Assembly: GCA_003586115.2 (NCBI GenBank)
Contig: QVOM02000029.1
Location: forward strand, 28,982,512-29,046,511
Source: Salvator merianae
Lineage: Eukaryota > Chordata > Lepidosauria > Squamata > Teiidae
DNA length: 64,000 bases
Direction: 5' to 3'
The notes under the pieces were generated by a model. It saw nothing but the letters and a program-made list of their open reading frames with translations. It was not told the DNA's origin and did no database searches. A program made the position numbers and the translations under genes. Shown piece by piece: positions 1 through 11,541 of this stretch (positions are counted from its first letter, which is position 1; the number at the start of each line of letters is the position of its first letter).

Positions 1-441
1 TGAAAGTGCGTCTGGAAATGGCACCACTAGTGACAACCCTGGGATCTCTTAAGCACCTTTACATGATTCACAAGGCAGTGAAGTGCATTTATGTGGTGCG
101 GGGAACTCACCTCTTTTCTGAAGCATGGCTGCCACCATTATAATCGCCTCTGTGGGCAGATTGCAGGACACATGCCCAAGCACACCGATGTTCATTACTG
201 CGACAGTACAGAGGCCCCGCGAACAGCAATCATGCGCTTTCCGTGGGTTACCAATACCTGCCTTTACAGCCAGTGGTTGCTGCTGCTGCAGATCATGTTG
301 GGAAGGAATAACTTCTTTCTAATTCAGAGCCCTTTAAAACTTGTCACCCTTGATGACCCCCAATTTACCTGTTTTCTCACCTTCGGCATGCTGAATGCTG
401 ATAGCCCAATGGGATTCAAGCTGTCAGGTCATCATAGTCTG
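1..441. other. Unassigned sequence, no gene seen
   Basis: I see no recognisable exon, RNA gene or repeat here. A plus-strand frame open from 91 to 597 runs through the poly-C tract downstream and resembles no family I know, so I treat it as chance. Confidence 0.5.
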
Positions 442-461
442 TCTCCCCCCCCCCCCCCCCC
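442..461. repeat. Poly-C tract
   Basis: An almost uninterrupted run of C follows GTCT and ends at CGCG. Such homopolymers are prone to length errors in assembly. Confidence 0.9.
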
Positions 462-945
462 GCGAAAGCTTGTTGCAGGTTGGCTGTGTCATTTTTCTGT
501 CTGCATTATTGTGGCGTTTTGCGAGTGGCATTGCTGCCATCTGTGCCAGGGTGCCTCTGTAGCTGATTCAGCTGTCCTTATAATTTACATGAAATAGCAG
601 TGCAGATGATATTTATAGAGCTCCGTCCTGCAAGTTTTGCTCAGTCATCATCAATAGGAAGGAAAGGGTGGCTGCTGGAGGAAGGGGGAGTGACGGCTGA
701 GGAGCACAAAATGAGGCTAGTTGGCCTGTGTTTATGCAATCACTGCTGCCGGTGGGAACAAGAACAATTCCAAGGGGGTTGAGCACAACCAACAGATGTG
801 ACTTTTCACTTCCCAAGGACATCAATATATATTTTGCTTGACAGGTCTGTGCTTTGTCCTAGCAAATGTGCTGTTTCGCTTCCAGAGTCCCATCTTCATC
901 GTACAAAAACAAAACAAAAAAACTGGAAGGCTTTCTTGGTGGGTA
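462..945. other. Unassigned sequence
   Basis: Nothing recognisable. Short frames on both strands have no known domain. Confidence 0.5.
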
Positions 946-1086
946 GGGTTACCATGTGGAAAAGACTTCCTGCACCTTTAACAGTGGTACAAAAGGGGAA
1001 ATTTCAGCAGGTGGTGCCTAGAAAGTCCCTCTTCTATACAGTTGTTAAAGGTGCAGAAACTCTGTCCTTTTTGCATATGGTAACCT
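946..1086. mobile_element. Palindromic MITE, GGTTACCATRTG termini
   Basis: The left end reads GGGTTACCATGTGGAAAAG and the right end, reverse-complemented, reads AGGTTACCATATGCAAAAAG. The inner arms also pair (CACCTTTAACAGT on the left, TTGTTAAAGGTG on the right). This is the shape of a short non-autonomous DNA transposon with no coding capacity. I recall similar palindromes as common in reptile genomes, but I do not assign a superfamily and found no sure target duplication. Confidence 0.65.
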
Positions 1087-1470
1087 TATTGGTAGGAGGC
1101 TGGGGAGAGGGGAAGTCTTACCTTCAAGGAAGTGGGAAACGTATCAGTCTGGGTAGTAGAATCAGCAACCCTTGGCTTCAGCAGTGAAGTGAGGAGATGG
1201 CGATGGCGATGGGCAGATGGGCAGATGGCAGATCAAAGTGCAGTTTGGCCCAACCAAAGGCAAGGGACCAATTGTTGCTCCTCCACACAAGCTGGTCCTT
1301 TCCCCTATTCTTGCTTAGAATCTTTTATGTTCTTTGCTGCTGAAATAATCTTCCAGGTGGATTATGTTGCCGCATTGCCCCACAGTGCCTTGGTTGGAAC
1401 AGCAAACTGCCATGGTATGGGATGTTCTTTTCCAACGTGGAGCCCTCCAGATTTTTATGGGACCCAGGGC
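1087..1470. other. Unassigned sequence
   Basis: Contains a short imperfect GATGGCGATGGCGATGGGCAGATGGGCAGATGGC purine-rich stretch near 1198-1228 and nothing else I recognise. Confidence 0.45.
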
Positions 1471-1552
1471 CTGCTATAGTCTGTATTAGCATGCAGACAG
1501 CAGGCCCTATTCCAGGATATAATCTGGAATAAGGCCCAGTGAAGAAGCGGCC
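1471..1552. mobile_element. Family B MITE fragment (right half)
   Basis: AGCATGCAGACAGCAGGCCCTATTCC and the following ATATAATCTGGAATAAGGCC match the right half of the palindromic elements at 3163-3342 and 59018-59205. The left half is missing or degraded. Confidence 0.6.
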
Positions 1553-1727
1553 TTTGGTTCTTAGTTCCTGATTTTCTTTCCCTAGCCATCCAACTCAGGA
1601 ACCACAGTATTGCACATTGTAGAGTTTGGTGGGGCTATGTTGTACAATTTTTTTTATTACACTAACCTCTACTTTAACACATTCAGCTATTCCTTAATAT
1701 GCAGATCCACTATTAAATGGTTTCAGG

Positions 1728-1828
1728 TGACCATCAGGTGGACTTGGGTGAGTTTCAAGGCTAGTGATTCCATTTGAAAGTGCAAAAGCGCCTGACTAGC
1801 GAGTGGAAAGGAACGTGCAAACAGGCCC
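1728..1828. mobile_element. Family F MITE right-end fragment
   Basis: This resembles the last 110 bases of the complete element at 33583-34036: CAGGTGGACTTGGGTGAG, then CTGACTAGCGAGTGG and a terminal GTGCAAACAGGCCC. The rest of the element is absent, so this is a truncated copy. Confidence 0.6.
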
Positions 1829-2241
1829 TTTGTTCCAGAAGTGTATCCTTTTGCAGCTCCAGCTGTCTGGAGGATGCTAGGGTGATGGGGACAAATTCAG
1901 AAAAAATGGAGGAGAGAAGAAGGAGGTTTAGAGTCCTCTTGGCACAGAGATGCTTACTTGCAAATTAGAAGGATTAGGGGTCTGGGTCAGGCAAGGGTCA
2001 CCCAATGTACAAGTGGGGCAGTTGGACTTTAGCAAATGGGAATAGCTGTGTGACTAGACAGCTGATCAGGAAGATTTGGTCAGCCTGAAATGACAGCACA
2101 ATAGATGTATCATGACAAAAGACATGCTTTCAGTGGGTATCTTTAACTGTTGCCTTCTGGCAAAGCTGCTATTCATGGACAATAGGCACTAAGTACTGAT
2201 TTCCCTGTCATACTTAGAACTAAGTGTTGGTTTATGCTTTA
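1829..2241. other. Unassigned sequence
   Basis: No gene or repeat recognised. Confidence 0.5.
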
Positions 2242-2345
2242 GGCCAGGATTATCAAGCTATGATCTTCTAGAAGTTGCTGTACTACAATTCCCAGCCGCA
2301 AATGATGCAAATTGTAGTTCAGAAACATCTGAAGGCCTCCAGCTA
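2242..2345. repeat. Dispersed hairpin repeat
   Basis: TACTACAATTCCCAGC is followed about 30 bases later by GCAAATTGTAGTTCAG, giving a short stem. The string resembles a widespread reptile short repeat with ACTACAACTCCCAGC and GTTGTAGTCC arms. I recognise the type but not a formal family. Confidence 0.5.
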
Positions 2346-2645
2346 GACTACTGTGCTTCAGGTGAATCTCGGGGGGATTCTACACAAGGATGGCATCCAA
2401 CCACTGCCTCCAGGAAGCTTAAAGCCCTCTATGGCTGCCTCCAGATGGCAAGAGACAAAGTGTGTTCTAAATAAGACTCTTGACACCCCCAACCAGACAC
2501 AAAGAGCTCTCCTGAGCTTACCTTCATGTCTGGCAAGCAGCCTTTGTGATGGACATGGCTGGAGCTACTGAAAGCCAGCCAAGTGTCCTTCAACTTACTT
2601 TTGATGTTTTTTCATGCACCTGACTGGTTTCCGGTAGCTCAAATT

Positions 2646-2937
2646 GGGCCTGTTGCTAAAGCTGCCGACAGACATCAAGGTAAGCACTGCACTCTGCGGC
2701 ATGGCTGCAACTGATGCTGCACAGTTGTGCTGCATCCCCAGTTGCCATGGCAGCAGCTGGAAATTTCCCTGGCCGCTGTCATGGCATGGGCTGCCAGCAT
2801 TCACGCTGTGAATGCTAGAAGCCCATTGCCAGAATGTTCCAGCCCTCACGGGGTGAATGGCTATCGCACTGTGGGGTCTGTTCCACCATGGAATGTTTGC
2901 TGGTGAACATTCCATGGTGGAAAGTGCAAAAAGGCTC
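2646..2937. mobile_element. Family A MITE, left end uncertain
   Basis: The right end GTGCAAAAAGGCTC and a subterminal stem (ATGGAATGTTTGCTGG against GTGAACATTCCATGG) match family A. The core has the family's AGCATTCACGCTGTGAATGCT palindrome and a CATGGCAGCAG motif. The left end, GGGCCTGTTGCTAAAG, is a plausible but decayed partner. Flanking triplets (ATT and AGA) do not match. Confidence 0.6.
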
Positions 2938-3162
2938 AGAATACAGAATGCAGATTAATAAGCAGCTAGATAGCAAACAGAAAAAGGCTAGGAGTGCCCC
3001 ATCCTTTTTATTTGCATTTGTCTGTTGTATAACGTAAGGGCTCTGTTTCTGGAAACCACTGTGTTACACAGATAACTTTAATGGAAGGTGGCATGTTTTT
3101 CTCTTCTTCTAATTGCTAATTTCCAATTACTAGCAAAGACTTCTGTAAAGTGATATCACATG

Positions 3163-3342
3163 GGCCCTTTCTGCACTTGGCTTTATTCTGGACTATATCC
3201 CAGAATAGGAATCTGCTATTCACATCCTAGTGCAGATTATAGCAGGCCCCAAGTGGGACCTGCCATAGTTCATGGTATCATGCAGATGGCAGATCCCTAT
3301 TCCAAGATATAATCTGGAATAAGGCCAAGTGCAGAAAGGGCC
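3163..3342. mobile_element. Family B palindromic MITE
   Basis: The left end GGCCCTTTCTGCACTTGG is repeated exactly in inverted form at the right end, and pairing continues inward through the TATATCCCAGAATAG / CTATTCCAAGATATA segments. The element is about 180 bp with no coding capacity. Related copies lie at 10631, 31449 and 59018. Flanking triplets do not match, so the target duplication is lost or the ends lie a few bases off. Confidence 0.8.
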
Positions 3343-3690
3343 AAAGTGCTGTTTCATGTTCTACAAGGGAAGTTATACACAGCAAATATATGATGGATTC
3401 AGAAGTCAGTCCTTTGGTCTTTCAGTCATACCTACTTTCTTTCCAAAGAGTTTATGGTAGTAAATACTATTCTTATGACAACCCTGTAGACTGACCCAAT
3501 TAGTCACTTGTAATTACATCCAGCTTTTCTTTCACAGAGCTCAAGGCAGGGGACATATCCTCACCATTGTCATAAACTTATAAGCTGGCTGACATCAGGC
3601 TGAAGGGAACAGATGTGCCTGAAGGGAATAGACTTGGGGAAAACTGCAGACAATCTATTGTGAGAAGCGAAACACTTGGAGAGTATCATA
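3343..3690. other. Unassigned sequence
   Basis: No gene or known repeat seen between two MITEs. Confidence 0.5.
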
Positions 3691-4116
3691 GGTCCTTTTT
3701 GCACTCAACACTAGTAAGCATCAGAAACACGAGTCAAGTGCTTTCATGTTTCATGAAGGCCCTGGCAACTGGGAGCATACTATGGGTGTTCCCAATCGCT
3801 ACCTGCTGTAGTGCACAAAATCATGCTCCAAAGCTGAATCTGGAGCAACTGGACTGCTCCCAGTACACTGCATTTGCACCCACTTTCAGGGGCAAACGCA
3901 GAGTGGCGCAGCATTGCCAGTCACCATGTCAGTGGCCAGAAGTTTCCTGGCCACTGTCATAGCACAGGACACCAGCAGGACACCAGCATTTGCATTACGA
4001 ATGCTGGTATCCTGCTGCCAGTCTATTCTAAGGCCTCACAGTACAGATGGTCACCGTGCTGTGAGGTCTGATCCACCTTAGAACAAGAAAACATGGTGAA
4101 AAGTGCAAACAGGCTC
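3691..4116. mobile_element. Family A MITE, full length
   Basis: The ends are GGTCCTTTTTGCAC and GTGCAAACAGGCTC, which pair as decayed terminal inverted repeats. Inside is the family core GGACACCAGCATTTGCA with its inverse GAATGCTGGTATCCTGC, and a CTTAGAACAAGAAAACATGG subterminal stem. Flanks are ATA and ACA, compatible with an eroded 3-bp target duplication. Confidence 0.75.
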
Positions 4117-4904
4117 ACAGATGGGCAGAGCAATCAACCTGGCCAAAGCTAAAGAAAGATGCAAGGAGGAAAGGACTTTGATGCATCCCTCCTTGGTCCC
4201 TTTCTGAATGTTTATCAGCAATCGCACAGCAAAGGCAGGGAAGAAATAAAAGCAAGAAGACTTGAAGAAAAAGATTGAAGACCATCTTTCATCTTGTGGC
4301 ACACAGGGGTCTTGCCAACCACAGTATACCTGTTCAATGATATTGCAGGGTAAGTATGGTAGTGTGAACGGCTAATTATTGACCTCCAGAGTTTTCTGTT
4401 TATGTCAATTTTGAGCTCAGTTAATAAAGAAATGCACCAGTCCCCATTTGTCTATCTCATACTATATGGATTTTCACTTATAAGGTCTGTGCTTTTATTG
4501 TTTTGGGTCCTGAAATGTGGAAGACATCTACTCCAGTTTGTATGAGCATCAATTTTCAATTTAATCTTTAAAGAAATCATTGACTTTTATTTTGTTTTAT
4601 ATATGCTATTAATTGTTACCCATTCTACAATTTATTTTTATTTTTTTGCCAGATAACCTTTTCCTTATGGTATTTGGTATTAGGCTGATTTTGGAATGAG
4701 TTATATCTTTTCCTGTTTACACTAATGGAAAAACTTCTTTATATAAAAACCTTCTTATATAGATTTTTGCTATAAGGTCAATTTTCAGGAAGCAATGTGG
4801 TATGGATAAAGGGGGAAGGGTGTACTCTCAGTTCTGTCTGCAACTCTTAGGTTCTGCTTGTGTTTACTTTCACTCAGTGCTCAGTTTATAACAACAGCAA
4901 GCCA
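4117..4904. other. Unassigned AT-rich sequence
   Basis: T-rich from about 4440 to 4760, with no recognisable element or gene. Confidence 0.5.
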
Positions 4905-5087
4905 ACATTTCACAATGGAACAGACCTTGCAGTAGGGCAACCATTCATACTCTGCTGGGATGTTCCAGGCCTCAATCTTGCCATGGTGACCGGGATCACA
5001 GCTGTGCCACACAGTGTTCACACCTGGAAGAAGGTGCAAACACTGTGTATCAGGAGCAGTCCAGCTGCGAAAAGTGTGAAAAGGCCC
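4905..5087. mobile_element. Family A MITE, partial
   Basis: The right end is AAAGTGTGAAAAGGCCC and the interior carries GGAACAGACCTTGCAGTA and GGAGCAGTCCAGC, as other family A copies do. The left terminus is not visible, so the start is approximate. Confidence 0.55.
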
Positions 5088-5598
5088 TATGATGCAATTG
5101 GGCCAGTAGGTCAGCTGTAGTGGCCACCAGACATAATTTGGTTAATTGGCTGCTGGCAAGAAGCCAGTCTCACCCAAAGGTAGGTATGCTCCCATAACTG
5201 AAATAAATTAAACGAAGGGGCTCCATTATTGCCTTGGATGTAAACCTGGGCATCTTTGGTTTAACCTGCTGTTCATTACATTCACTCTCCACTTGCAACT
5301 GTTCCTTAGGGTTCTTCATTAAATGGACTGTCAAAATACGTGCCTACTGCAAGGATGGTAACTCACCACCACTCTTATTACATCATTTACTTCTATCCCA
5401 CATTACAGCCCTTAGAGACTTTCAAATGCATCTTAAAAGATTCTCTGAGTAAATATCGTATTCAAGTCTAATACCAAGAACAAAAATCATATGACATCAG
5501 GATTGCTCACTCTTTGTTCTCATGGTTAATTGATGCTGGAATTGGCTTTTGACTTCTTAGATAGCAAAGCCTACTGAGACAACAGAAGTGGTCCTGAA
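5088..5598. other. Unassigned sequence
   Basis: No element or gene recognised. Confidence 0.5.
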
Positions 5599-5735
5599 CA
5601 ATCGAGAGCAGGTGAAGGTTTTGCCTTCATTTTCTGCTTGAGAATGCCAAGAAGCGATTGGTGACCCATTGTGTGAGACGGGATGCTGGACTAGATGGGG
5701 CATGACCTGATCCAGCAGGGCTCCTCTTATGTAGT
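5599..5735 (-). repeat. Dispersed repeat, GGATCAGGCC family
   Basis: The minus strand matches the copy at 61206-61345 in the opposite orientation. Shared strings include CTGCTTGAGAATG, GACTAGATGGG and CCTGATCCAGCAGGG. A third copy lies at 44484-44625. I recognise this as a widespread reptile repeat but cannot name its source element. Confidence 0.7.
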
Positions 5736-6983
5736 TGGCAGTCCCTTGGTCCAAAACAAGGTTTGCTTTCATAATCAGCATTTAAGAACAAAGAAAGAAA
5801 GACTTAAGGCCATATTGAGATGTTGACGTCAGGGCTCCAGGGACTTGTACTCTGGATAGGACACTTATATGTCCCCCACTCTGAAGCTCCCTGATGCCAC
5901 CCTGAGGCAGAAAACAGAGTGTACTGAATCCAGAGCAGGATTTCCCACTCAGATAGCCTGTTGTGTTGATTCATATTGCAATGGCTGTTTAACTGCTGTG
6001 AGCTGAATTGAAGGGGCTGGTGGCACCTGTGTGACACTACCAGTTATCACAGATAGGCAAAAGTTGGCCCTACCATGCTGGTGCTGGCAGCCCCAAGCCA
6101 GTTTGGGGAGCAGCCTTGTAAGTGGCTTCTCCTGTTGGCTGGACATGCCAGTGGCAACTCTTCTTCCAGATGCATTGAGGGGAGAGATTTGTGCACAGGT
6201 CCTTAGTCATCTTTCAAGAATAAACAGGCTTCCCTCTTTTATACCAATCTCCATCATAATGTCCTGAACAGCAGATTTCCTGGCATATCAAGTTCAAACA
6301 AAGTGCCTCCTACCATAAAGACCCCTTGGTATTCCCAGTCACACATTCAGAAAACACCATCTGTATTTCTGTGGGGAAGCAAACCTTTCATAAAACTGGA
6401 AGAAGTGACAAAGTTTCTTTGAATTCCCAGTGTTCATAATAAATCAGTTCAAAAGATATGTTCTTAAAAGTCAGCTTTCCATGCCAGAAAACTCAGTGTG
6501 TATCGGAACATCTGGAGCACTTTTTCTGCTTCCAAAAAGAGAAGCAGATATTGCATAAGAGGATTAGAAGAGGATTTCACTGGAACCATGCATGGATTGT
6601 ATGATGCCTGAACTTCTGTCTGTTTGCTTCCATGCTTCCTACCACTTTTGCATCTTTGCAATAACTTCATGGATGCTTCTTTGTTGTCATTAGAAGTCAG
6701 ATTCAACTCAGAGGCATCCTTGACTTGTACTTGACACCTGTGAGTACAGGAAAACATTTTTTTCCCCTTAAAAACTGACAGATGCTGATGAGTAACCCCC
6801 ATGCATGACCTATTGTTAGTACACTCTGAAATGTTTTTCACAGAAAAATGCATACAAAATTTGGAAAACTTCAAAGGATACTTGAATTTTAGTTCACATA
6901 CCAGTTAGCTAGAGCAAATTTTGTAAATTCAATCCACTGAAAGTAGTTCTGCCCATCACTAGCTAGGTCAGCATTTTCATTGA
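5736..6983. other. Unassigned sequence with one 136-codon frame
   Basis: The minus strand is open from 6874 to 6464 (136 codons, ATG start). The predicted product is rich in K, S and N, and I see no domain, signal peptide or neighbour that supports it. It could be chance or an exon fragment. Nothing else stands out. Confidence 0.35.
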
Positions 6984-7206
6984 GGCTGTGACCAGACACA
7001 GTAAAAAAAAATCTCTGAGGCACCTCTGAAGCAGCTTAAAGAAAGCTTCAAGGTGGGATAGTTCACACACTAGTCTTCCCCTCCCTCTCTCCTAATCATT
7101 CTGTATTAGAAAAGGTGGATTAGAGAAGACTTGGGAACATGAGGGCCACACACTGTCTCTTCGAGGTGCCTCTGAGGCACCCTTTTTGTTATGTCTGAAT
7201 ACATCC
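6984..7206. mobile_element. Family H MITE with TGA target duplication
   Basis: The left end GGCTGTGACCAGACA pairs imperfectly with TGTCTGAATACATCC at the right. Inner arms pair better (CTGAGGCACCTCTGAAG against GAGGTGCCTCTGAGGCA). TGA flanks both sides (6981-6983 and 7207-7209). Confidence 0.7.
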
Positions 7207-8091
7207 TGAGTAATCCACCACAACCCCCAAACTAACAGTAAACGTGTTTTGCTTAAATGTGAATTGCTTTAGATTCACAGACAGAGTGCACACAGAAATG
7301 CCATGTAGGGTCATTGGGCTTCTTTGAAACCCAAATCAAATGCCAAACTCTACTTTGATTGGCTGCATAAGTTGGATTCTTCCTGTCACATTTTGGCGGT
7401 AACCCAAGGACAAAGTCAGCAAGGATGGTGGACGAAAAGGGCAGTTCCAGTTGGGTTTGTTCAAAATGCAGTCCAAGGAGATTAAAAGGAGAATTTCCAA
7501 TCAAACCGTCATGCCTTACTCCTTCCCCCTACACACCACGTTGTAGGTGCTCATGGGAACTGGGGTTGGGAGAACATTTGAAGGCCAAAGCTCAATATAT
7601 TTAGTATGCAAGAGTGCTGCCTTGCAGTTATATTGTGATCTTTATGTTTCAGCTTGGGAATTAAAATATGAGAAAGCCCTGAAAAATACTTTTTTTTTTC
7701 CTTAGTGCTTTCCACTGCTTTTTCACTGGGACAAGCTCTTTAACGTGTGTACTCTAGGCAAAGCAGTTTTTAGCATTCATGGAAGGGAGATACAGATTTT
7801 GCAGAACAGCAGATTTCCATTTGGGGGTTCAATTTGGCTGACCTCTGTACCAGCTGTGCCCACAGCTGTGCAACTTTGCTTTCTAAAACTGACTGTCTGT
7901 AAAGCAGTACATCATTAACTTTGGAAAAGTTAAAACTTCTTTATAAAAATAACTGGTGCTGCTATTGCTGCATGAACTGCAACAGAAACTTGCAGACCTT
8001 ACAGTCCTGATTTCTGAAGCTGCAGAAAATAATTTCCCAACTTTATGGAAAACAGAGGAACATATACTGCACTTATTTTTAAAGCTGTAAT
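7207..8091. other. Unassigned sequence
   Basis: No gene or known repeat recognised. A short poly-T run is near 7690. Confidence 0.5.
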
Positions 8092-8138
8092 ATCATCATC
8101 ATCATCATCATTATTATTATTATTATTATTATTATTTA
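8092..8138. repeat. Compound trinucleotide microsatellite
   Basis: Perfect ATC units pass directly into perfect ATT units, seven to eight of each. Confidence 0.95.
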
Positions 8139-9497
8139 AAGCTGCAGCTACTGCCATCATCAGCCCATACTCAGCACACAGGAAGGCAATCATATATCCT
8201 GGAAAATGTTCTCAAATAAGTTATACATCACATACAAAAGTGCCAGCTGATTTACTACAATCAGCATTTTTAATGAATGCTGTTCTGAATAGAATTGTAG
8301 TAATTGGAAGCATCTGCTGGATATGATTGGAGACTGAAGCTCATCTTCACATCTCTAACAGTAGCCCCTCTCAAGAGGCAAGGTGCAATGTATTGTGCAC
8401 TGGTGGGACACCAGCACAGCATTGGGAGCATGATGTTTGAGCTTTCTTACATCATATTCTTCTTTGATCAAACTGGGCTTGATAGAATGAAAACCAAGCT
8501 CTTCAGTCACCAGGTGGGTCTTTCCTCAGCACCTCTCCTGTTCTAGCGTGCTGATCTTGATTGCACAGCTGTAGTTACAACTAGATCATTGCAGATCAGG
8601 TCGGTCAGCTGTCCTCTCCACATACCCGCAGCATCTCACAGACTCAGTGGAAGCAGTGGTTTTGGAAGAAACAGAAGCTATTGGGTCTAGTCACTCCTCA
8701 CCTGTGCAGTCTGTCTTACTGCACAACGGGATCTGGGTTCAATACTGGCCCGTGTGTCATGATCTCTGCTTGTTCAGAAAAGAAACACTACAACTTCCTC
8801 AGTTTGGGGCTTAGCTTCAAGAGAGTTGGCAAGGTATTATAGATGCAACCCTGCTGAAATGATGAGGACTAGTAACTGGGTTTAGCATTTGGACTTCAGG
8901 TAAATAGTGGAACCATGTGGCTGTAGTGTCTCTTTGCTGAAAGAGCAGAGGCTGTAGAGCATGGGACCAAATTGTTAGGGGAGTCCCTCTATTCATAACC
9001 ATTCCCTAGCAATCAGCTTGGCTTTCTTTAGAAATGTCCAGCCACGGAAGAAGGTAAATCTCCCCCTGTAGCTCTCCTGTTGCCCTTGTCTGCTTAGAGC
9101 AGTTCAGAACTGAGCAGTAAAATTATGATGTAGTCCAAGCATGTTTATTACTGCATTTTAAAATTCATATATATACACACATGCAAGGCATAAGATGTGT
9201 GAATAATTTCAAATAGTAGATGGGAGGAAAAAGTGTCTAAAAACAGAAAGGAAAGCAGGAGCTTTAAGCAGCTGAAACCATGCCCAAAAGCATGGAAGGT
9301 GGAGGGAAATTCCAAAGAACAGCCGCAAACATACTCTGTCAGGATATGCTCCTTCATGAGGCTTATCAGGCTTGCCCCAGTGCTCAACATCCTAGCTGGA
9401 AATGCAGCCCTTCTGCTGCACATTTGAAGGATTTATTTAAAAAAAAAAGAAAGCTGTAGATGTTGGTCAAGGGGGAAGGCAGGGGTGGATAGTACTA
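8139..9497. other. Unassigned sequence
   Basis: No recognisable gene. A tRNA-like box B string, GGGTTCAATACTGG, lies near 8732 but I find no convincing box A or SINE body around it. Confidence 0.45.
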
Positions 9498-9720
9498 GGC
9501 TGTGATCAGACATAACAAAAGGGACGCCTCAGAGGCACCTCAGAGAGACAGTGTGTGGCCCTCATGCTCCCAACCTTCTCTAATTCACCTTTTCTAGCAT
9601 AGAATGTTCATGTGAGGGGGAGGGACAGACTGGTGTGTGAAACATCCCACCTTAGAGCCTTCAATAAGACACCTCAGATATGCTTTTTTTTTTTTTTTGG
9701 CTGTGTCTGATCACAGTCCC
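9498..9720. mobile_element. Family H MITE
   Basis: GGCTGTGATCAGACAT at the left pairs with TGTCTGATCACAGTCC at the right. The body shares GGGACGCCTCAGAGGCACCT and CTTTTCTAGCATAGAATG with the copy at 6984-7206. A run of 18 T precedes the right terminal repeat. ACT flanks are possible if the boundaries move by one base, but this is not certain. Confidence 0.75.
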
Positions 9721-10007
9721 ACTTAATACCCACAAGCTCTGGCACTGGTTGAATTGGGGAAAGAAATCCCTCCCTCTGCCGGCCCATAAAAGTTTGGATA
9801 CCACCACCAATAGTCCTCTGGCACAATCATACCCTGAAAATATAACCAAACTATAGAACAGAAACAGTCCTGGAATAATCCAAATACCTGATAGATCCGA
9901 TTGTGGGGGGATAACTTGAATAAAATTCAGAAGAGCACTTCGGGGTATGATTCCTGGGAACTACGGACTGCTTCAGTCCATCTTAAAATTTGGATGTGAC
10001 CACAGCC
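9699..10007. mobile_element. Possible second family H-like element
   Basis: GGCTGTGTCTGATCACAG at 9699 and GGATGTGACCACAGCC at 10007 look like opposed ends of a related element that shares or overlaps the terminus of the preceding one. The interior is not recognised. Confidence 0.35.
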
Positions 10008-10592
10008 TTACTGAACATTAGTTTAGTCTGAAATGGGCAGAGAAATGGATTTATAGACTGCTAAAAGAGATATTGTTGCGGAACACAAAAAGTAAGCTGC
10101 AGCCATCTAATGGTAGAACGTGATACTACAAGCTTATCATAAATAAGCCCAAGAAGTCTTACTGTGACAGAATCTGATTTGTTTGGAGTTTTGCCATGGG
10201 CATTCAAGTTAAAAATGCATTAGCAATCAAATTAGTGCTGGAGTACTAGTTGCTTTTCCACAGGCATTCCTAGAATGACAGTCTGAGTGATGCATCAATC
10301 ACAGTGACGGTCAAGACTGGGCTGTATCTACGTGGAGACACTAATGAAGCACCTCTGCTGCTATGTCATGGTTTTTGCCTGACTGGCACCTGACCCCCTC
10401 CAAACAGCTATGTACACTCCATCAGAAATGATGCCTTCCAACTTCCTCCCATCCACCCCACTTCCTGATTTTCTTTAAGACAGGGGTTTTGGTTTTCTTT
10501 TGTTTTTCACTCTAGGATTAGCAGCAGTAGAGATTTCCCCCTCCACCCACAAAATATTTGGTAAATAGAAGTGAAAGCCCCTATAGGAATTT
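10008..10592. other. Unassigned sequence
   Basis: No gene or known element recognised. Confidence 0.5.
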
Positions 10593-10630
10593 TTGTGTGT
10601 GTGTGTGAGAGAGAGAGAGGGGGGGGGAGA
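10593..10630. repeat. Compound GT / GA / G microsatellite
   Basis: GTGTGTGTGTGT passes into GAGAGAGAGA and then a run of G. Confidence 0.9.
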
Positions 10631-10810
10631 GGCCTTTTCTGCACTGGACCTTATTTGACTTTATATCTCAGAATAGAGACCTGCTGATCACATGCTAATG
10701 CAGACTATGGAAAGTCCCATGAGGTGGGCTGCCATAATCTACACTAGCGTGCATACAGCTGGTTGCTAATCTGTGATATAACCCAGAATAAAGCCCAGTG
10801 CAGAAAGAAC
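10631..10810. mobile_element. Family B palindromic MITE
   Basis: The ends GGCCTTTTCTGCACTGG and CCCAGTGCAGAAAGAAC are inverted. The interior has TATATCTCAGAATAG and GATATAACCCAGAATA arms as in 3163-3342. Minus-strand frames through here are by-products. Confidence 0.75.
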
Positions 10811-11009
10811 TAGAGAGTGATTGAACAATGGCAAATATTGCCACTTGTCCTGCCATCACAAGCATCTCAGGGTGGATTATTAGACTGGCAGACTTTGTGG
10901 GGTTTTGATCCTTGGCATAGAGGAGAAAGAACAGGAAGATGCTTTCTCTCTCTGGAAGATGGTATGAGATATATTCATTTCCCTGAATGTAATTCTTAGG
11001 GTGATTCCA

Positions 11010-11124
11010 CATTGGGCAGTATACTAGACCAGCAAGCATATAGGCACTCCCTTTCTTGGTGGACCACACCAGCATGCAAAAGGGAGAATCCTGTACGCTT
11101 ACTGGTCTGGTACACTGGCCAATG
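11010..11124. mobile_element. Family G palindrome
   Basis: CATTGGGCAGTATACTAGACC at the left matches the inverse of GGTCTGGTACACTGGCCAATG at the right with few mismatches. The core ACCAGCAAGCATA recurs at 33530-33560, where the family is split by another MITE. Confidence 0.65.
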
Positions 11125-11289
11125 CAGAATTGCAATAGTTATTTGCTGTAAAGGAGATCCAGTGCTTGCATTGGAACCATATAGGGGGAATGACATACTG
11201 AGAATTTCTCTCCTCCGTTAGAAACCTGTTTGTCACTGATGGTTTGATTTGCATGATGCTTGAGCTAGGAGTTATTAAGCATATATTTA

Positions 11290-11400
11290 ACATGCTTTAA
11301 TGATATTTTCTAGAACTGTTTTGTACTTTGGTTGCCTTTGGTTGTAGTTCACCTTGGATAACTTAAGATTATTAAGACATCTTAAATACCCAATAACCAA
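11290..11400 (+). mobile_element. L2-type LINE 3' tail
   Basis: A short stretch with the usual TTGTAGTTCACCTTGGATAAC type 3' end is followed by short AT-rich sequence. There is no coding part. Confidence 0.5.
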
Positions 11401-11505
11401 CACTTGTTAAAGTCCTCTGAACAAAGAAAGGCAACCATACCTCTAGTCAGCAAAGACTCAGGAAGGTAGAATGAATCCACCTTCCTCCACTTTCAAGATT
11501 TCTAC

Positions 11506-11508
<3 letters not shown>

Positions 11509-11539
<31 letters not shown>
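11509..11539. repeat. TA microsatellite
   Basis: A perfect alternating TA run of about 15 units. Confidence 0.95.

Positions 11540-11541
<2 letters not shown>

Noticed and set aside
91..597. A 168-codon plus frame near the window start
   Set aside because: It includes a poly-C run translated as poly-proline and no recognisable domain; the length is possible by chance.
8720..8760. A box B-like string suggesting a tRNA gene or SINE
   Set aside because: No matching box A, cloverleaf or SINE body is visible around it.
9494..9723. ACT target duplication for the family H copy
   Set aside because: It requires shifting the boundary so that the terminal repeats no longer align base for base with the copy at 6984-7206; left as uncertain.
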